Source: Marinospirillum celere (GTDB lineage Bacteria; Pseudomonadota; Gammaproteobacteria; Pseudomonadales; Halomonadaceae). Taken from it: DNA of 64,000 nt. The DNA is taken from positions 471,298-535,297 of the forward strand of contig NZ_FOLH01000003.1 in assembly GCF_900112235.1 (NCBI RefSeq), given 5' to 3'. Shown here piece after piece: positions 24,658 through 34,729 of the stretch. The position numbers and the translations under genes were made by a program. Positions within the stretch are counted from its first letter, which is position 1; every line of letters starts with the position of its first letter. The notes below the pieces were generated by a model, which made no database searches, had not been told where the DNA came from, and saw nothing but the letters and a program-made list of their open reading frames with translations.

Positions 24658-26106
24658 TCAACCGACCGCGCCTTCCAGCGATACGTTCAATAGAGCTTCA
24701 GCCTCTACGGCAAATTCCATCGGCAGTTCCTTGAAGACATCCTTACAGAAGCCATTAACAATCATGTTGACCGAGTCTTCTTCGGAAATACCACGCTGCA
24801 TACAATAGAAAAGCTGGTCTTCACCGATTTTCGAGGTGGTGGCCTCATGCTCAACCTGCGCGGAAGCTGTGCCGATTTCCTGGTAAGGGAAGGTATGAGC
24901 GCCACACTGATCGCCAATCAGCAGCGAATCACACTGGGTAAAGTTGCGGGCGTTTTTTGCGGTCGGCAGAATTTTCACCAGTCCCCGGTAGGACTGGTTA
25001 GAACGTCCCGCAGAGATACCCTTGGAAATAATGGTTGAGCGGCTACCTTCACCGATATGGATCATCTTGGTGCCGGTATCTGCCTGCTGGTAGTTGTTGG
25101 TGACGGCCACGGAATAGAATTCACCAACGGAATCCTTACCGCGCAGGATACAACTGGGGTATTTCCAGGTAATCGCCGAACCGGTTTCTACCTGGGTCCA
25201 ACTGATTTTGGCGCGATCACCGCGACAGTCGCCCCGCTTAGTCACGAAGTTATAGATACCACCCTTGCCTTCTTCATCACCGGGATACCAGTTCTGCACG
25301 GTGGAGTATTTGATATAGGCATCATCCAGGGCAACCAGCTCAACGACAGCTGCGTGCAGCTGGTTTTCATCCCGCATGGGCGCAGTACAGCCTTCCAGAT
25401 AAGAGACCTGGGCCTGTTCTTCGCAGACAATCAGCGTACGCTCAAACTGCCCGGTGTTGGCTGCATTGATACGGAAATAGGTGGATAGCTCCATCGGGCA
25501 GGTCACGCCCTTGGGTACAAACACAAAGGAGCCATCAGTGAAAACCGCTGAGTTAAGCGCGGCATAATAGTTGTCGGTATGGGGAACCACCGTGCCCAGA
25601 TATTGGCGAACCAGTTCCGGGTGTTCTTGAACTGCTTCTGAAATCGAGCAAAAAATAACCCCTGCCTCCGCCAGCTTGGCCTTAAAGGTGGTGCCTACAG
25701 AAACCGAATCAAAGACGGCATCCACGGCAACACCAGCCAGCGCAGCCCTTTCATGCAGGGGAATCCCCAGCTTATCGAAGGTTTCCAGCAGCTTGGGGTC
25801 GACTTCATCCAGGCTTTTCGGAGCATCCTTGTTTTTAGCACCAGGTGCGGAATAGTAGGACACCGCCTGGTAGTCAATTTTTGGATAAGACAAATGTGCC
25901 CAGCCTTGGGGGTCTTTCATAGTCAGCCAATGACGGTAGGCTTCCAGACGCCACTCCAGCAACCACTCAGGCTCTTTTTTACGCTGAGAAATATGGCGGA
26001 TGACATCTTCATCCAAACCAGGGGGCAGGGTGTCACTTTCAATATCGGTTACGAAGCCTTGCTTGTACTCTTTACGTACCAGCTGCTCCATCTCTTCACT
26101 CGCCAT
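24658..26106 (-). CDS. sufB: Fe-S scaffold subunit SufB
   Basis: A 482-residue SufB, the catalytic scaffold on which the Fe-S cluster is built. Features include the N-terminal [42 protein letters not shown] in the core, and [19 protein letters not shown] near residue 400. A GGAGG site lies five bases before the ATG. It follows sufR on the same strand across a 207-base gap holding palindromic element 3. Length and motifs are as in the E. coli protein (495 residues). Confidence 0.97.
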   Translation of the reverse strand: MASEEMEQLVRKEYKQGFVTDIESDTLPPGLDEDVIRHISQRKKEPEWLLEWRLEAYRHWLTMKDPQGWAHLSYPKIDYQAVSYYSAPGAKNKDAPKSLDEVDPKLLETFDKLGIPLHERAALAGVAVDAVFDSVSVGTTFKAKLAEAGVIFCSISEAVQEHPELVRQYLGTVVPHTDNYYAALNSAVFTDGSFVFVPKGVTCPMELSTYFRINAANTGQFERTLIVCEEQAQVSYLEGCTAPMRDENQLHAAVVELVALDDAYIKYSTVQNWYPGDEEGKGGIYNFVTKRGDCRGDRAKISWTQVETGSAITWKYPSCILRGKDSVGEFYSVAVTNNYQQADTGTKMIHIGEGSRSTIISKGISAGRSNQSYRGLVKILPTAKNARNFTQCDSLLIGDQCGAHTFPYQEIGTASAQVEHEATTSKIGEDQLFYCMQRGISEEDSVNMIVNGFCKDVFKELPMEFAVEAEALLNVSLEGAVG

Positions 26107-26191
26107 AACGGCCTCCGGGCATCATCAAGTCTTTCTTTATAATTGGGCGGCATTACCGGCTGGCTTTTGCAGGGCATCACTGCTTCACATT

Positions 26192-26275
26192 AGCTCTGGC
26201 AGAATTCGTTCCTGACGAATTTCTGCACTTCCCACTTCCATGTGGGTCGGCCACAACATCCTGTTGTGGACAGCC
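26192..26275. repeat. Palindromic intergenic element 3 (sufR-sufB gap)
   Basis: Three hairpins in a row: GCAGAA.TTCGT pairing with ACGAA.TTCTGC (26199-26226), CCCAC with loop TTCCAT and GTGGG (26231-26246), and CCACAAC with loop ATCCT and GTTGTGG (26251-26269), then GACAGCC. AGCTCTGGC (26192-26200) matches element 1 exactly. Confidence 0.7.
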
Positions 26276-26313
26276 TGAAGCAGTAACACCCTGCCGCCAG
26301 CCTTACTGTATGC

Positions 26314-26772
26314 TCACCCTGCTTCATGCAGGGTGATGGTCTGTATCTGTACCCAGGGCAGTTTAATTGGCTGGGTTTGCGCCAGCTGTGCCAGGGTTAC
26401 CGAGGCCAGGAGTTCATGAATCGCCTGAGTAACTCTTTGCCAGTTGGTCGCCACTCCGCACTGGCTGATCAAATCACACTGGGAGTCTTCCAAACTGCAT
26501 TCAGTCATGGCTACCGGGCCTTCAATCGCCGAAATCAAGTCACTCGCAGTGATCGCTGAAGCCGGCCTTGCAAGTTGGTAACCACCTTGAGTACCTCGCC
26601 TAGAAACTAACAGCTCTGCTTTTACAAGCATCTTCAACAGCTTGCTAACTGTTGGCTTAGGTAGACCTATTTCATCTGCCAAATCTGCAGCCGTATACAA
26701 ACGTTCAGGGTGACGTGCCATCTGGGCACTAAGCACCACTGCATAGTCTGTCATCTTGCTGAGCTTGAGCAT
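26314..26772 (-). CDS. SUF-system Rrf2-family regulator (SufR-like)
   Basis: A 152-residue Rrf2/IscR-family transcription factor. The winged helix is at about residues 1-65 (MLKLSKMTDYAVVLSAQMARH, then LPKPTVSKLLKMLVKAEL). Three cysteines that could bind an Fe-S cluster lie at about 106-120 in the order C-X6-C-X5-C (ECSLEDSQCDLISQC). It matches the group of Rrf2 regulators that head suf operons in gammaproteobacteria, and the suf genes follow directly. It probably represses the operon when its cluster is intact; a palindrome overlapping its promoter (26803-26819) is the likely operator. This is not the cyanobacterial SufR. Confidence 0.9.
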   Translation of the reverse strand: MLKLSKMTDYAVVLSAQMARHPERLYTAADLADEIGLPKPTVSKLLKMLVKAELLVSRRGTQGGYQLARPASAITASDLISAIEGPVAMTECSLEDSQCDLISQCGVATNWQRVTQAIHELLASVTLAQLAQTQPIKLPWVQIQTITLHEAG

Positions 26773-26802
26773 TACACCTGCCTGGGTTCTTCAAATCTAT
26801 TG

Positions 26803-26837
26803 AGTACTATTTTAGTACTTTTTAGAAACCGAGTAAA
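26803..26837 (-). promoter_or_regulatory. Candidate suf operon promoter with overlapping operator
   Basis: On the minus strand, TTTACT (26837-26832) and TAAAAT (26814-26809) are separated by 17 bases. The -10 box lies inside a perfect inverted repeat, AGTACTA-AAA-TAGTACT (26803-26819), which would let a bound regulator block RNA polymerase. The regulator gene starts 31 bases downstream of the repeat. Autorepression by the Rrf2 protein is inferred. Confidence 0.6.
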
Positions 26838-26869
26838 GCAGTCGGGTTTAGCTGGATTACCCTTAAACA

Positions 26870-26903
26870 AAAACCCCGAAGCCTATACAAGCTTCGGGGT
26901 TTT
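26870..26903. terminator. Strong hairpin terminator after icd
   Basis: AAAACCCCGAAGC and GCTTCGGGGTTTT pair perfectly over 13 bases around an eight-base loop, with A and T runs built into the stem ends, so it can act in both directions. On the minus strand it precedes the suf promoter and follows icd. Confidence 0.85.
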
Positions 26904-26929
26904 GCGTTCAACTAAAGATCAGACAATAC

Positions 26930-29155
26930 TTACTTGAGGCTATCCAGGATCTTGTTGAAGGTTGCGCTGGGACGCATAACCTGATCAGCTTTGGCTTTAT
27001 CAAGGTGATAGTAGCCGCCCAGGTCAGCGGGTTTGCCCTGGACTTCAGACATTTCCTTCAGGATTTGCTCTTCCTGCTCGTTCATCTGCTTGGAGACAGG
27101 GCCCATTTTCTCAGCCAGCTCTTTATCCTCAGTTTGCTTGGCCAGCTCTTCTGCCCAGAACTTGGATAGGTAGAAGTGGCTGCCTCGGTTGTCCAGCTCA
27201 CCGACTTTACGCGAAGGTGATTTGTTTTCTTCCAGCAGACGGCCGGTTGCCTTGTCCAGTGCCTGACCGAGAACTTCAGCACGCTTGTTGCTGTTTTTCT
27301 GGCCCAGTTCTTCCAAAGAAACGGCCAAGGCCAGGAATTCACCCAAGGAATCCCAACGCAGGTGGTTTTCTTGAAGAACCTGCTGAACATGCTTGGGCGC
27401 TGAGCCGCCAGCACCTGTTTCGTACATACCACCGCCAGCCAGCATGGGCACGATGGACAGCATTTTTGCGGAAGTACCCAGTTCCATGATGGGGAAGAGG
27501 TCGGTCAGGTAATCACGCAACACGTTACCGGTAACGGAGATGGTGTCTTTGCCACGAACCATGCGCTCCATAGAGGTACGAATAGCACGCACATAACCCA
27601 TGGTGCGGATATCCAAGCCGGAAGTGTCGTGATCTTTCAGGTATTTTTCTACTTTTTTGCGCAGCTCACGGTCGTGGGCACGCTCATTGTCCAACCAGAA
27701 AATGGTCGTGGTACCGGATTGGCGGGCACGGTTAACAGCCAGTTTAACCCAGTCTTTGATGGCGGCATCTTTGGTTTGACAGGCGCGCCAGATATCACCT
27801 TTCTCCACTTCATGCTGCATCAATACGGTGCCATCCGCTTTAACAACGCGCATAACACCATCTTCAGCCAGCTCGTAGGTCTTGTCATGAGAGCCGTATT
27901 CTTCAGCTTTCATTGCCATCAGACCGACATTGGGTACCGAGCCACAGGTGGTGGGGTCAAAGGCACCGTGGGTTTTACAGAAGTTGATCATTTCCTGGTA
28001 GATGCGTGCATAGGTCGACTCAGGCATAACCGCCTTAACGTCCTTCTGCTTGCCATCACGGCCCCACATTTGGCCGGAGTTACGAATCATTGAAGGCATG
28101 GAGGCATCAACGATGACATCACTAGGCACGTGCAGGTTGGTAATTCCCTTGACGGAGTCAACCATGGCCATTTCAGGACGGTGCTCATAGCAGGAGTGAA
28201 TCGCTTCTTCAATTTCATCCTGCTTGGAGTGAGGCAGGGTTTTGATGCTTTCCAGGACACTGGCCATACCGTTGTTGGGGTTGGCACCCAGGTCTTTGAA
28301 AAGGTCGCCGTACTGATCAAAAACTTCTTTATAGAAAGCGCGAACCGCATGACCAAATACGATGGGGTGAGAAACCTTCATCATGGTCGCCTTAACGTGC
28401 AGGGACCACATCACGCCATCTTCCTTGCACTCTTCAATGGTGCGTAGGAAGAATTCATCCAGGGCCTTGGCACTCATGAACATGGAATCAAGAACTTCAC
28501 CCTCCTCCATCGGAAGAGTTTTCTTGACGTCGACTTTGCCGTTCTTGTCGACAAACTCAATTCGCACGTCTCCCGCTTCTGCAATAGTTACTGATTGCTC
28601 GCTGGAGAAGAAATCACCGTCACGCATCCAGTCTGCGTGAGAACGGGATGCCTTGCTCCATTTACCCATGGAATGTGGGTATTTACGGGCAAAGGCTTTT
28701 ACTGCAGGGGGAGCACGACGATCGGAGTTACCTTGACGCAGTACGGGGTTAACCGCGCTGCCCAGGATTTTTGCATAGCGAGCCTGGATGTCTTTTTCTT
28801 CATCATTGGCCGGCTCGTAAGGGTAATCAGGGACATCATAGCCTTGCTCTTGCAATTCCTTGATGCAAGCACGCAGTTGAGGAATAGAAGCACTGATGTT
28901 AGGCAGTTTGATGATGTTGGCTTCAGGTTTTTTGGTCAACTCACCCAGTTCAGCCAAGCCATCAGGAATTCGCTGGTCGTCTTTTAGACGCTCTGGGAAG
29001 GCGGAAAGAACACGCCCAGCCAGGGAAATATCGCTGGTCTCAACATCAATTCCTGCAACCTTGGCAAAGGAACTGACGACTGGCAACAGGGAAAAGGTTG
29101 CCAGGGCAGGTGCTTCATCGGTAAGGGTGTAAACTATCTTATTGCTGGTTGTCAT
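26930..29155 (-). CDS. icd: NADP-dependent isocitrate dehydrogenase, monomeric type
   Basis: A 741-residue enzyme that oxidises isocitrate to 2-oxoglutarate in the TCA cycle, of the monomeric (IDH-II) class found in many marine bacteria. Seen are the standard N-terminus [25 protein letters not shown], the core [27 protein letters not shown], and [20 protein letters not shown]. The ATG at 29155 has GGGGA upstream and matches the usual N-terminus; a frame six codons longer is unlikely. Length is normal (about 740). It stands alone between the suf promoter and the glnE-GT9 operon. Confidence 0.96.
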   Translation of the reverse strand: MTTSNKIVYTLTDEAPALATFSLLPVVSSFAKVAGIDVETSDISLAGRVLSAFPERLKDDQRIPDGLAELGELTKKPEANIIKLPNISASIPQLRACIKELQEQGYDVPDYPYEPANDEEKDIQARYAKILGSAVNPVLRQGNSDRRAPPAVKAFARKYPHSMGKWSKASRSHADWMRDGDFFSSEQSVTIAEAGDVRIEFVDKNGKVDVKKTLPMEEGEVLDSMFMSAKALDEFFLRTIEECKEDGVMWSLHVKATMMKVSHPIVFGHAVRAFYKEVFDQYGDLFKDLGANPNNGMASVLESIKTLPHSKQDEIEEAIHSCYEHRPEMAMVDSVKGITNLHVPSDVIVDASMPSMIRNSGQMWGRDGKQKDVKAVMPESTYARIYQEMINFCKTHGAFDPTTCGSVPNVGLMAMKAEEYGSHDKTYELAEDGVMRVVKADGTVLMQHEVEKGDIWRACQTKDAAIKDWVKLAVNRARQSGTTTIFWLDNERAHDRELRKKVEKYLKDHDTSGLDIRTMGYVRAIRTSMERMVRGKDTISVTGNVLRDYLTDLFPIMELGTSAKMLSIVPMLAGGGMYETGAGGSAPKHVQQVLQENHLRWDSLGEFLALAVSLEELGQKNSNKRAEVLGQALDKATGRLLEENKSPSRKVGELDNRGSHFYLSKFWAEELAKQTEDKELAEKMGPVSKQMNEQEEQILKEMSEVQGKPADLGGYYHLDKAKADQVMRPSATFNKILDSLK

Positions 29156-29197
29156 TTTATTCCCCGATTCCATCGTTGTGTGACTGACAACTCATGT

Positions 29198-29223
29198 AAA
29201 AAGCGGCTTTTGGCTGCTTTTTT
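29198..29223 (-). terminator. Weak terminator after the glnE-GT9 operon
   Basis: On the minus strand, AAAAAGCAGC and GCCGCTTTTT pair with one mismatch around a short A-rich loop and end in T residues. It lies downstream of the GT9 gene and just before the icd start, so it may end the upstream operon. The stem is short. Confidence 0.4.
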
Positions 29224-29333
29224 CAAGAGGAGTAAGCTTTAGCTAGTAAAATTACAACAGGCATTCTACCCAAAAACTGCGACTTTTTGTACGTCTTCAG
29301 GTTAAGACAAAGGGCTAAGCTGCATTGCAATAA

Positions 29334-30317
29334 TCATTGCTTGCTGGCAACCAGTCGGTTTTCCACTTCATCCATTGTCATAATTTTAGCTCCCAAAGCA
29401 GGAGCCAGCCACTGGGAAGTGTCTTCAGGCAAGGCGCCTTTAACGGGCAAATAAACAGGCAGTCCGCAGGCTTGAGCAACCAAAGCCAAGGCGTTGTCCA
29501 GGGCCACTGTTGCCCTCGCCAGATGCACTAGATCGACCGCCTCTTCCCAGGTGATTTTTCCGGCAAGATTGGTAATAGCTGCCTGGGTTGTCTCAGCCAA
29601 GGAGTCGAGCAGGACATCAACTTCCAACTTCTCATTGTGGGAAGCCAGCAACCAGACTTGCCAGCCTTTACTTACCAGGGTATCCAACAGCGCCTGCCAT
29701 TCATGGGCTTCCGGCTGCTGTTTAAGGGCCACTCCCGGGACCTTCACGCTTCCCGGACAAAAAATAATACTGGGTCGATCTTGCTGGAGTTCAAATTTAT
29801 CCAATACAGCCTGCTGTTGTTCAACGCTAGAGGCCAGTGATGGTGTCGCTATTTCAGGCAAGTCATCAACGATATCCCAAGCCAGGGCACGGTAGCGATC
29901 GACCAGGTGTGGGTGTTTCTTTTTGTTTGGCAAGCGAATATCGATCAATAGGGAGTAGCGATAACGCCCCCGGTATCCAGTCCTTTCGGCAATATTGGCC
30001 AACATGGGAATCAGCGCGGGCTTGAAGCGGTCCGGCAGCACCCAGGCATGTGCATGATCCTTATCCTGCATTTCCAATCCCGCGCGCCAGAAGGTTTTCC
30101 AACTCATATTGGGTTCGGGCAGGTTGTAAACAGCATCCACTTGAGGGAAGCGCGCAGCCAAACCCGCCAATCTTGTTGGTACCATGATGTCCAAGGGACG
30201 ACTTGGATAGCGTTGTTTGATATCAGCCAAAGTAGGTAGAGCCAGCAAGAGTTTTTGTACAGTCGCTGGCGTCAATACAAGGTTGCGTCCGGCCGCTTTA
30301 CGGAAAAAATAGGACAT
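29334..30317 (-). CDS. Glycosyltransferase family 9 (heptosyltransferase-like)
   Basis: A 327-residue protein of the GT9 fold. It carries the WaaF/WaaC-like pattern: LALPTLADIKQRYP near residue 26, IMVPTRLAGL, YRGRYRYSLLIDIRLPNKKKH, FCPGSVKVPG, and the C-terminal ALVAQACGLPV motif in place of the usual H.A.A.G.P.. It probably adds a heptose or similar sugar to lipopolysaccharide, but the SNDTG-type motif is altered (TVALDNALALVAQACG), so the substrate is uncertain. It follows glnE by 20 bases, and glnE with waaF is a familiar pairing in pseudomonads. Confidence 0.78.
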   Translation of the reverse strand: MSYFFRKAAGRNLVLTPATVQKLLLALPTLADIKQRYPSRPLDIMVPTRLAGLAARFPQVDAVYNLPEPNMSWKTFWRAGLEMQDKDHAHAWVLPDRFKPALIPMLANIAERTGYRGRYRYSLLIDIRLPNKKKHPHLVDRYRALAWDIVDDLPEIATPSLASSVEQQQAVLDKFELQQDRPSIIFCPGSVKVPGVALKQQPEAHEWQALLDTLVSKGWQVWLLASHNEKLEVDVLLDSLAETTQAAITNLAGKITWEEAVDLVHLARATVALDNALALVAQACGLPVYLPVKGALPEDTSQWLAPALGAKIMTMDEVENRLVASKQ

Positions 30318-30337
30318 GGTGGGGTTAAGGGTTCCAG

Positions 30338-33331
30338 TTAATCAAAAAAGGATTTCCAAACCTGGCTGACGGTTTGGCGATACTCTGTCCAAGGAGCTGC
30401 AGGAACAGAATTTCCTGATTTCTCCAAAGCAGCATGATGTGTTGCTTTACGGTAAGCCAGGTAGGCGTCTTGTAGATTTCTTACCTCGGCTTCAGGAAGT
30501 ACGCCTGTAGTCGCCAGAGCATCCAGCAAACGCATATTATCCGTCACTTCCAGTAGCTCAGGATGCTGATGACTGAAAGCCAACACGCAATATTGTACGA
30601 TAAATTCAATATCAACCAGGCCACCGGTATCCTGCTTGATATGAAAGACGTCCTTGGCTTGGGATGCTCTACTACCGAGATTGGCCCGCATCTTCTCTCT
30701 CATGCTGACCACCGCTTCCTGCAGTTTATCCAGATCGCGCTGCTGAGCCAGAATCTCTCCGCGCAACTGGTTAAAGCGCTCAACCAGTTGAGGGTCGCCA
30801 CAAATGGCTCTGGCTCGAACCAAAGCTTGGTGCTCCCAGGTCCAGGCTTCCTTTTTCTGGTAGTCGGCATAAGCCTTTAGACTACTCACCAGCAGGCCTG
30901 CATTGCCTGAAGGTCTCAGGCGCATATCAACTTCATAGAGTTGACCTGAAGGGGTTACGGTCGACAAAAAGTGAATTATTTTTTGACCCAGGCGGCTAAA
31001 GTAGGTAATGGAATCCAAGGATTTTTCGCCGTCACTGCCAGCAGTAGGATGTCCTTCATGGATAAACACCAAATCCAGATCTGAGCCATAGCCCAACTCA
31101 ATCCCACCTAATTTACCATAGCCGACAATAATAAAACCCGGATCGGCGGGCTGGCCGCCTGTATTCAAAGGGCGGCCATAACGGCGGGTCAAATCTTTCC
31201 AGGCAAACTGCATTACGCTTTCCAGCAAGACCTCCGCAATAAAGGTGAGGTAATCGCTGACTTTCATCAAATGCCGATCCGCAACAATATCGGATGCAGC
31301 CACTCTGAGCACATTCGCATGACGAAAATAACGCAAAGCCTCCATCAAGGCTTCCATATCATCTTCTGGAATACGGCTCAGGTGTTGCCTGAGTTCATCT
31401 TGGAGGCGCTCTTTATCAGCCGGTGAGTAGAGGGTTTCAGGACTCAGCAATTCATCCAGCAAGATGGGCATACGGGATAACTGCTCTGCCAACCAGGGGC
31501 TCGCTGAACACATTTTCACCAACTGCTGCAGGGCACCGGGATTTTCAGTCAGCAGAACCAAATAGGCTGTACGCCGTAGAACTGCCTCAATTAACCAGAG
31601 CACCCTTTCCAGGGTGGTATCCGGATTAGGCGCATCAATTACTGCCGCCAGCACCAGAGGCAAGAGGCTGTCCAATCGTTCTTTGCCAACCTTTTGCATG
31701 CTGGCCACCTGCTTACTGGTTTTCAGTGCTTTCAACAGTTTCCAGCTTTGCGCTGTCTCTTGAAAACCCTTTTCCTGAAGCAACTGATAAGCCACTTCAT
31801 CTTCCAGATCATCGGTCCAGAGCACAGACAGATCATCAGCTGTTTCGACCACCTCTTCGTCTTCAGGGTCAGCTATCACGGCATCAAAGTGTTCCCGGAC
31901 TTGATTCCGTACCTTATCCAGCTTTTCCAGCAAAGCCGCCCAGGAATCAAAACCACAGCGCAAGGCAATTCGCTGCTGTACCTTTTCATCATCCGGGAGT
32001 TCTTGGGTTTGGCGATCAGCAAAGCCTTGCAGGGCATGCTCCAAATCCCGCAGGAAAGCATAGTCTTCAAGCAGTTCCTTGGAGGCTTGTTCTGGCATCA
32101 AGCCCAGGCCAGAAATCACGGGTAAGAGCTTACGAAGGGACCTTTCCTGAAGTTCGGTGTCACGCCCGCCACGAATCAATTGGAAGACCTGGGTGATAAA
32201 TTCAACCTCCCTGATGCCACCACGACCCAGCTTGATATTATTGTCCCGTCCTTTACGCCTCACCTCGCGGTTAATCATGGCCTTCATGGCACGCAAGGCT
32301 TCAATAGCACTAAAGTCGAGATACTTGCGATAGACAAAGGGTTTCAGGTCAGCCAGCAGTTTTTCACCTGCTTCCTGGTCACCAGCAATGACCCTGGCCT
32401 TGATCATCGCATAACGCTCCCAATCACGGCCCTGGTCCTGATAATACTCCTGTAGAGCAGAGAAGCTGAGCGCCAAGGCCCCAGCATCACCGTAAGGCCG
32501 CAAGCGCATATCCACACGAAATACAAAACCCTCAGCGGTAATCTGGTCCAACGCAGTAATCAGCTTTTGCCCCAGACGGGTGAAGTATTCCTGGTTATCA
32601 AAACTCCGTCTTCCACCCAGGGTTTCACCTGCCTGTGCAAAAGCAAAAATCAGGTCGATATCAGAGGATAAGTTAAGCTCCAGCGCACCCAGTTTACCCA
32701 TACCCAAAACCACTAATCGCAGGGGTTGAACCTGGCCAGAATCCACCTCTTCCTGTTGGGTTCCGCGTGGGTAGGCCCGCCCCCAGGCACTGGCATAATG
32801 GTCTTCCAGCCAAGCCAAGGCCGCTTCAACACTCGCAGATGCTAACCAGGACACTTCCGCTGAGGTTTGCCAAACTGCCTGAGGTGAACCTGCCTGCTGG
32901 GCATCACGCCAAAGCAAGCGCAGCATGACAGCACGCCGAAAGAGTCGTAAGCCCTTGTGCAAGCCTGCCTCTTCCTGAGGGAGCTGGCCTTGGGAGTCCT
33001 TGAGAAACTCGTAACACCAAGTGGTGTAGTCAGCCTGAGTCATTGCCCGATCCAAACGCCCTTCTTCAACCAGGCGGGGCAACAGCAAGGGGTCTTTAGT
33101 GAGTAGTTCAACAGCAAAATCACTTGTCGCTAAAAGGCGGCTAGCACTTTGCAAGTGCTCACTGGAAAGCTGCTGCCAGCGCTCAGAAGCCAGGGGCCTA
33201 CCGATCGCCTGAGCCGTCATATCGGCTGTTTCCAAGGCTGACTGAATTTGCCCAAACGCCTGCTCAACACAAGCATGCAAATGGGCAGGAAGGGTGGCAA
33301 TCACTGGCTTGATTTGTTGGGGCATAAGCAT
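30338..33331 (-). CDS. glnE: Bifunctional glutamine synthetase adenylyltransferase/deadenylase GlnE
   Basis: About 997 residues with two nucleotidyltransferase domains. The N-terminal one has GMGKLGALELNLSSDIDLIF (deadenylase) and the C-terminal one GYGKLGGIELGYGSDLDLVF (adenylyltransferase), each followed by a helical GlnD-linked region (GRGGIREVEFITQVFQLI, and DTGGLVDIEFIVQYCVL). GlnE adjusts glutamine synthetase activity to nitrogen supply under GlnB control. The frame stays open to 33520, but that extension overlaps cfa and has no family similarity. The ATG at 33331 or the one six bases later fits the usual length of about 950-980 residues. Confidence 0.93.
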   Translation of the reverse strand: MLMPQQIKPVIATLPAHLHACVEQAFGQIQSALETADMTAQAIGRPLASERWQQLSSEHLQSASRLLATSDFAVELLTKDPLLLPRLVEEGRLDRAMTQADYTTWCYEFLKDSQGQLPQEEAGLHKGLRLFRRAVMLRLLWRDAQQAGSPQAVWQTSAEVSWLASASVEAALAWLEDHYASAWGRAYPRGTQQEEVDSGQVQPLRLVVLGMGKLGALELNLSSDIDLIFAFAQAGETLGGRRSFDNQEYFTRLGQKLITALDQITAEGFVFRVDMRLRPYGDAGALALSFSALQEYYQDQGRDWERYAMIKARVIAGDQEAGEKLLADLKPFVYRKYLDFSAIEALRAMKAMINREVRRKGRDNNIKLGRGGIREVEFITQVFQLIRGGRDTELQERSLRKLLPVISGLGLMPEQASKELLEDYAFLRDLEHALQGFADRQTQELPDDEKVQQRIALRCGFDSWAALLEKLDKVRNQVREHFDAVIADPEDEEVVETADDLSVLWTDDLEDEVAYQLLQEKGFQETAQSWKLLKALKTSKQVASMQKVGKERLDSLLPLVLAAVIDAPNPDTTLERVLWLIEAVLRRTAYLVLLTENPGALQQLVKMCSASPWLAEQLSRMPILLDELLSPETLYSPADKERLQDELRQHLSRIPEDDMEALMEALRYFRHANVLRVAASDIVADRHLMKVSDYLTFIAEVLLESVMQFAWKDLTRRYGRPLNTGGQPADPGFIIVGYGKLGGIELGYGSDLDLVFIHEGHPTAGSDGEKSLDSITYFSRLGQKIIHFLSTVTPSGQLYEVDMRLRPSGNAGLLVSSLKAYADYQKKEAWTWEHQALVRARAICGDPQLVERFNQLRGEILAQQRDLDKLQEAVVSMREKMRANLGSRASQAKDVFHIKQDTGGLVDIEFIVQYCVLAFSHQHPELLEVTDNMRLLDALATTGVLPEAEVRNLQDAYLAYRKATHHAALEKSGNSVPAAPWTEYRQTVSQVWKSFFD

Positions 33332-33402
33332 TCCGGCTCTGCTGAATAGAAAGAAAACACTTCCAGCATAAACAGCCTCTGGCCTAGGCTCAAGCCATAA
33401 AC

Positions 33403-34566
33403 CTAACCCTGAAGACGCTGATAGCCACCCGGCACTCCTTGCGGTGACAGTACCCACTGCCAAACCTGAACCCGTCGGGCGCGAAAGGCACCCGCGCAGG
33501 ATAGCAGATAGTAGCGCCACATCCGGTAAAAGCGCTCATCCAACTTTAGTTTTGGCGCTATCTCCGGCCAGGCACGGGTAAAATTGATATCCCAGGCCAG
33601 GAGAGTCTTATCATAGTCAGCGCCAAAATTATGGAGGTCTTCAACGACAAAGTTACCATCAGCAGCATCGCCGATTTGACCAATTGAAGGCAGATCACCA
33701 TTCGGAAAAATATATTTATCCAACCAGGGATCAGGGGTGTTGGCGCGTTTGTTTTTCCCTATGGTATGCAGGAGCATTAGCCCTTCTGGCTTCAGACAGG
33801 AGCGGGCAACCTCCATAAAGGTCTGCATATTTTTGCGTCCCACATGTTCAAACATGCCAATACTCACGATTCGGTCATACTGGCCTTCAACCTGCCGGTA
33901 GTCTTGCAAAAGAAATTTTAGAGGAAGCTGTTGGTAGCGCTCAGCGGCCCAAGCAGCCTGCTCCCTGGATACAGTTACACCTGTTGCTTCAACACCATAG
34001 TGCTCAGCTGCATAGCTCATAAAACTGCCCCAGCCACAGCCAATATCCAGCAGTTTCATTCCCGGCTCCAGACCCAGCTTACGACAAATCATATCCAGCT
34101 TGGCTTCCTGAGCTGCCTCCAGGCTATCGGCTTCCTGCCAATAACCACAGGTGTAAGTCAGCCGTGAGTCCAGCATGGCTGCATAGAACTCATTCCCCAA
34201 ATCATAATGGGCTTCACCCACCTGCCAGGCTCTTTGCAGGGTTTGCAGATTCATAAAGCGACAGCGCACCAGTTGCCAAAAAAGCCCACTATGAACAACT
34301 TTTTCATCCAGGCGGGCCAAGAGCAAGCGGTAAAAAAATTCATCCAGCCGATCCACTTCCCAGTCACCATCCAAGTAGGCTTCACCCAAGCCCAGGTTGC
34401 CGCGCGACATGGCTTGCTCCAATACCCGAGGCGTTTTGAGTCGGATATCCCAGGGCCGGTCACCACCCACCTGAATATCAGCCAAGGCCAACCATTTTTC
34501 CAGCTCGTGTCCCAGGTGTGTCGGTTGCTGTTGTTTGCTGTCACGAGAAATGAGTTCTTCAGACAT
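33403..34566 (-). CDS. cfa: Cyclopropane-fatty-acyl-phospholipid synthase
   Basis: A 387-residue SAM-dependent methyltransferase that adds a methylene group across double bonds of membrane lipids. The SAM-binding motif is LLDIGCGWGSFMSYAA, preceded by YDLGNEFYAAMLDSRLTYTCGYW; the region DRIVSIGMFEHVGRKNMQTFM is also typical. The ATG at 34566 has AGGAG nine bases upstream; one three codons earlier lies on the ribosome site. It is divergent from the oxygenase gene at 34730. Cyclopropane lipids stabilise membranes under stress. Confidence 0.95.
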   Translation of the reverse strand: MSEELISRDSKQQQPTHLGHELEKWLALADIQVGGDRPWDIRLKTPRVLEQAMSRGNLGLGEAYLDGDWEVDRLDEFFYRLLLARLDEKVVHSGLFWQLVRCRFMNLQTLQRAWQVGEAHYDLGNEFYAAMLDSRLTYTCGYWQEADSLEAAQEAKLDMICRKLGLEPGMKLLDIGCGWGSFMSYAAEHYGVEATGVTVSREQAAWAAERYQQLPLKFLLQDYRQVEGQYDRIVSIGMFEHVGRKNMQTFMEVARSCLKPEGLMLLHTIGKNKRANTPDPWLDKYIFPNGDLPSIGQIGDAADGNFVVEDLHNFGADYDKTLLAWDINFTRAWPEIAPKLKLDERFYRMWRYYLLSCAGAFRARRVQVWQWVLSPQGVPGGYQRLQG

Positions 34567-34729
34567 CAGCCTCATCTCCTATCGTTAGTATTTTTTATCT
34601 ATTAAAGGTTAGAAGCTTCCGCCCCGGCTTGCCAGAAATGGCTTTTTTCAGCTTGCTGATAAAAACCTAGGGCCGCTGTACTTGTCGAAAAAAAACAGCG
34701 AAAATTAGATTTTTACTCAGGTAAGCCCC

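Noticed and set aside
20415..26772. The suf region as a horizontally acquired island
   Set aside because: No mobile genes, tRNA or flanking repeats; base use looks like that of its neighbours.
33332..33520. Upstream extension of glnE into cfa
   Set aside because: No GlnE similarity, and it overlaps the end of cfa; starts at 33331 or 33325 give the normal length.
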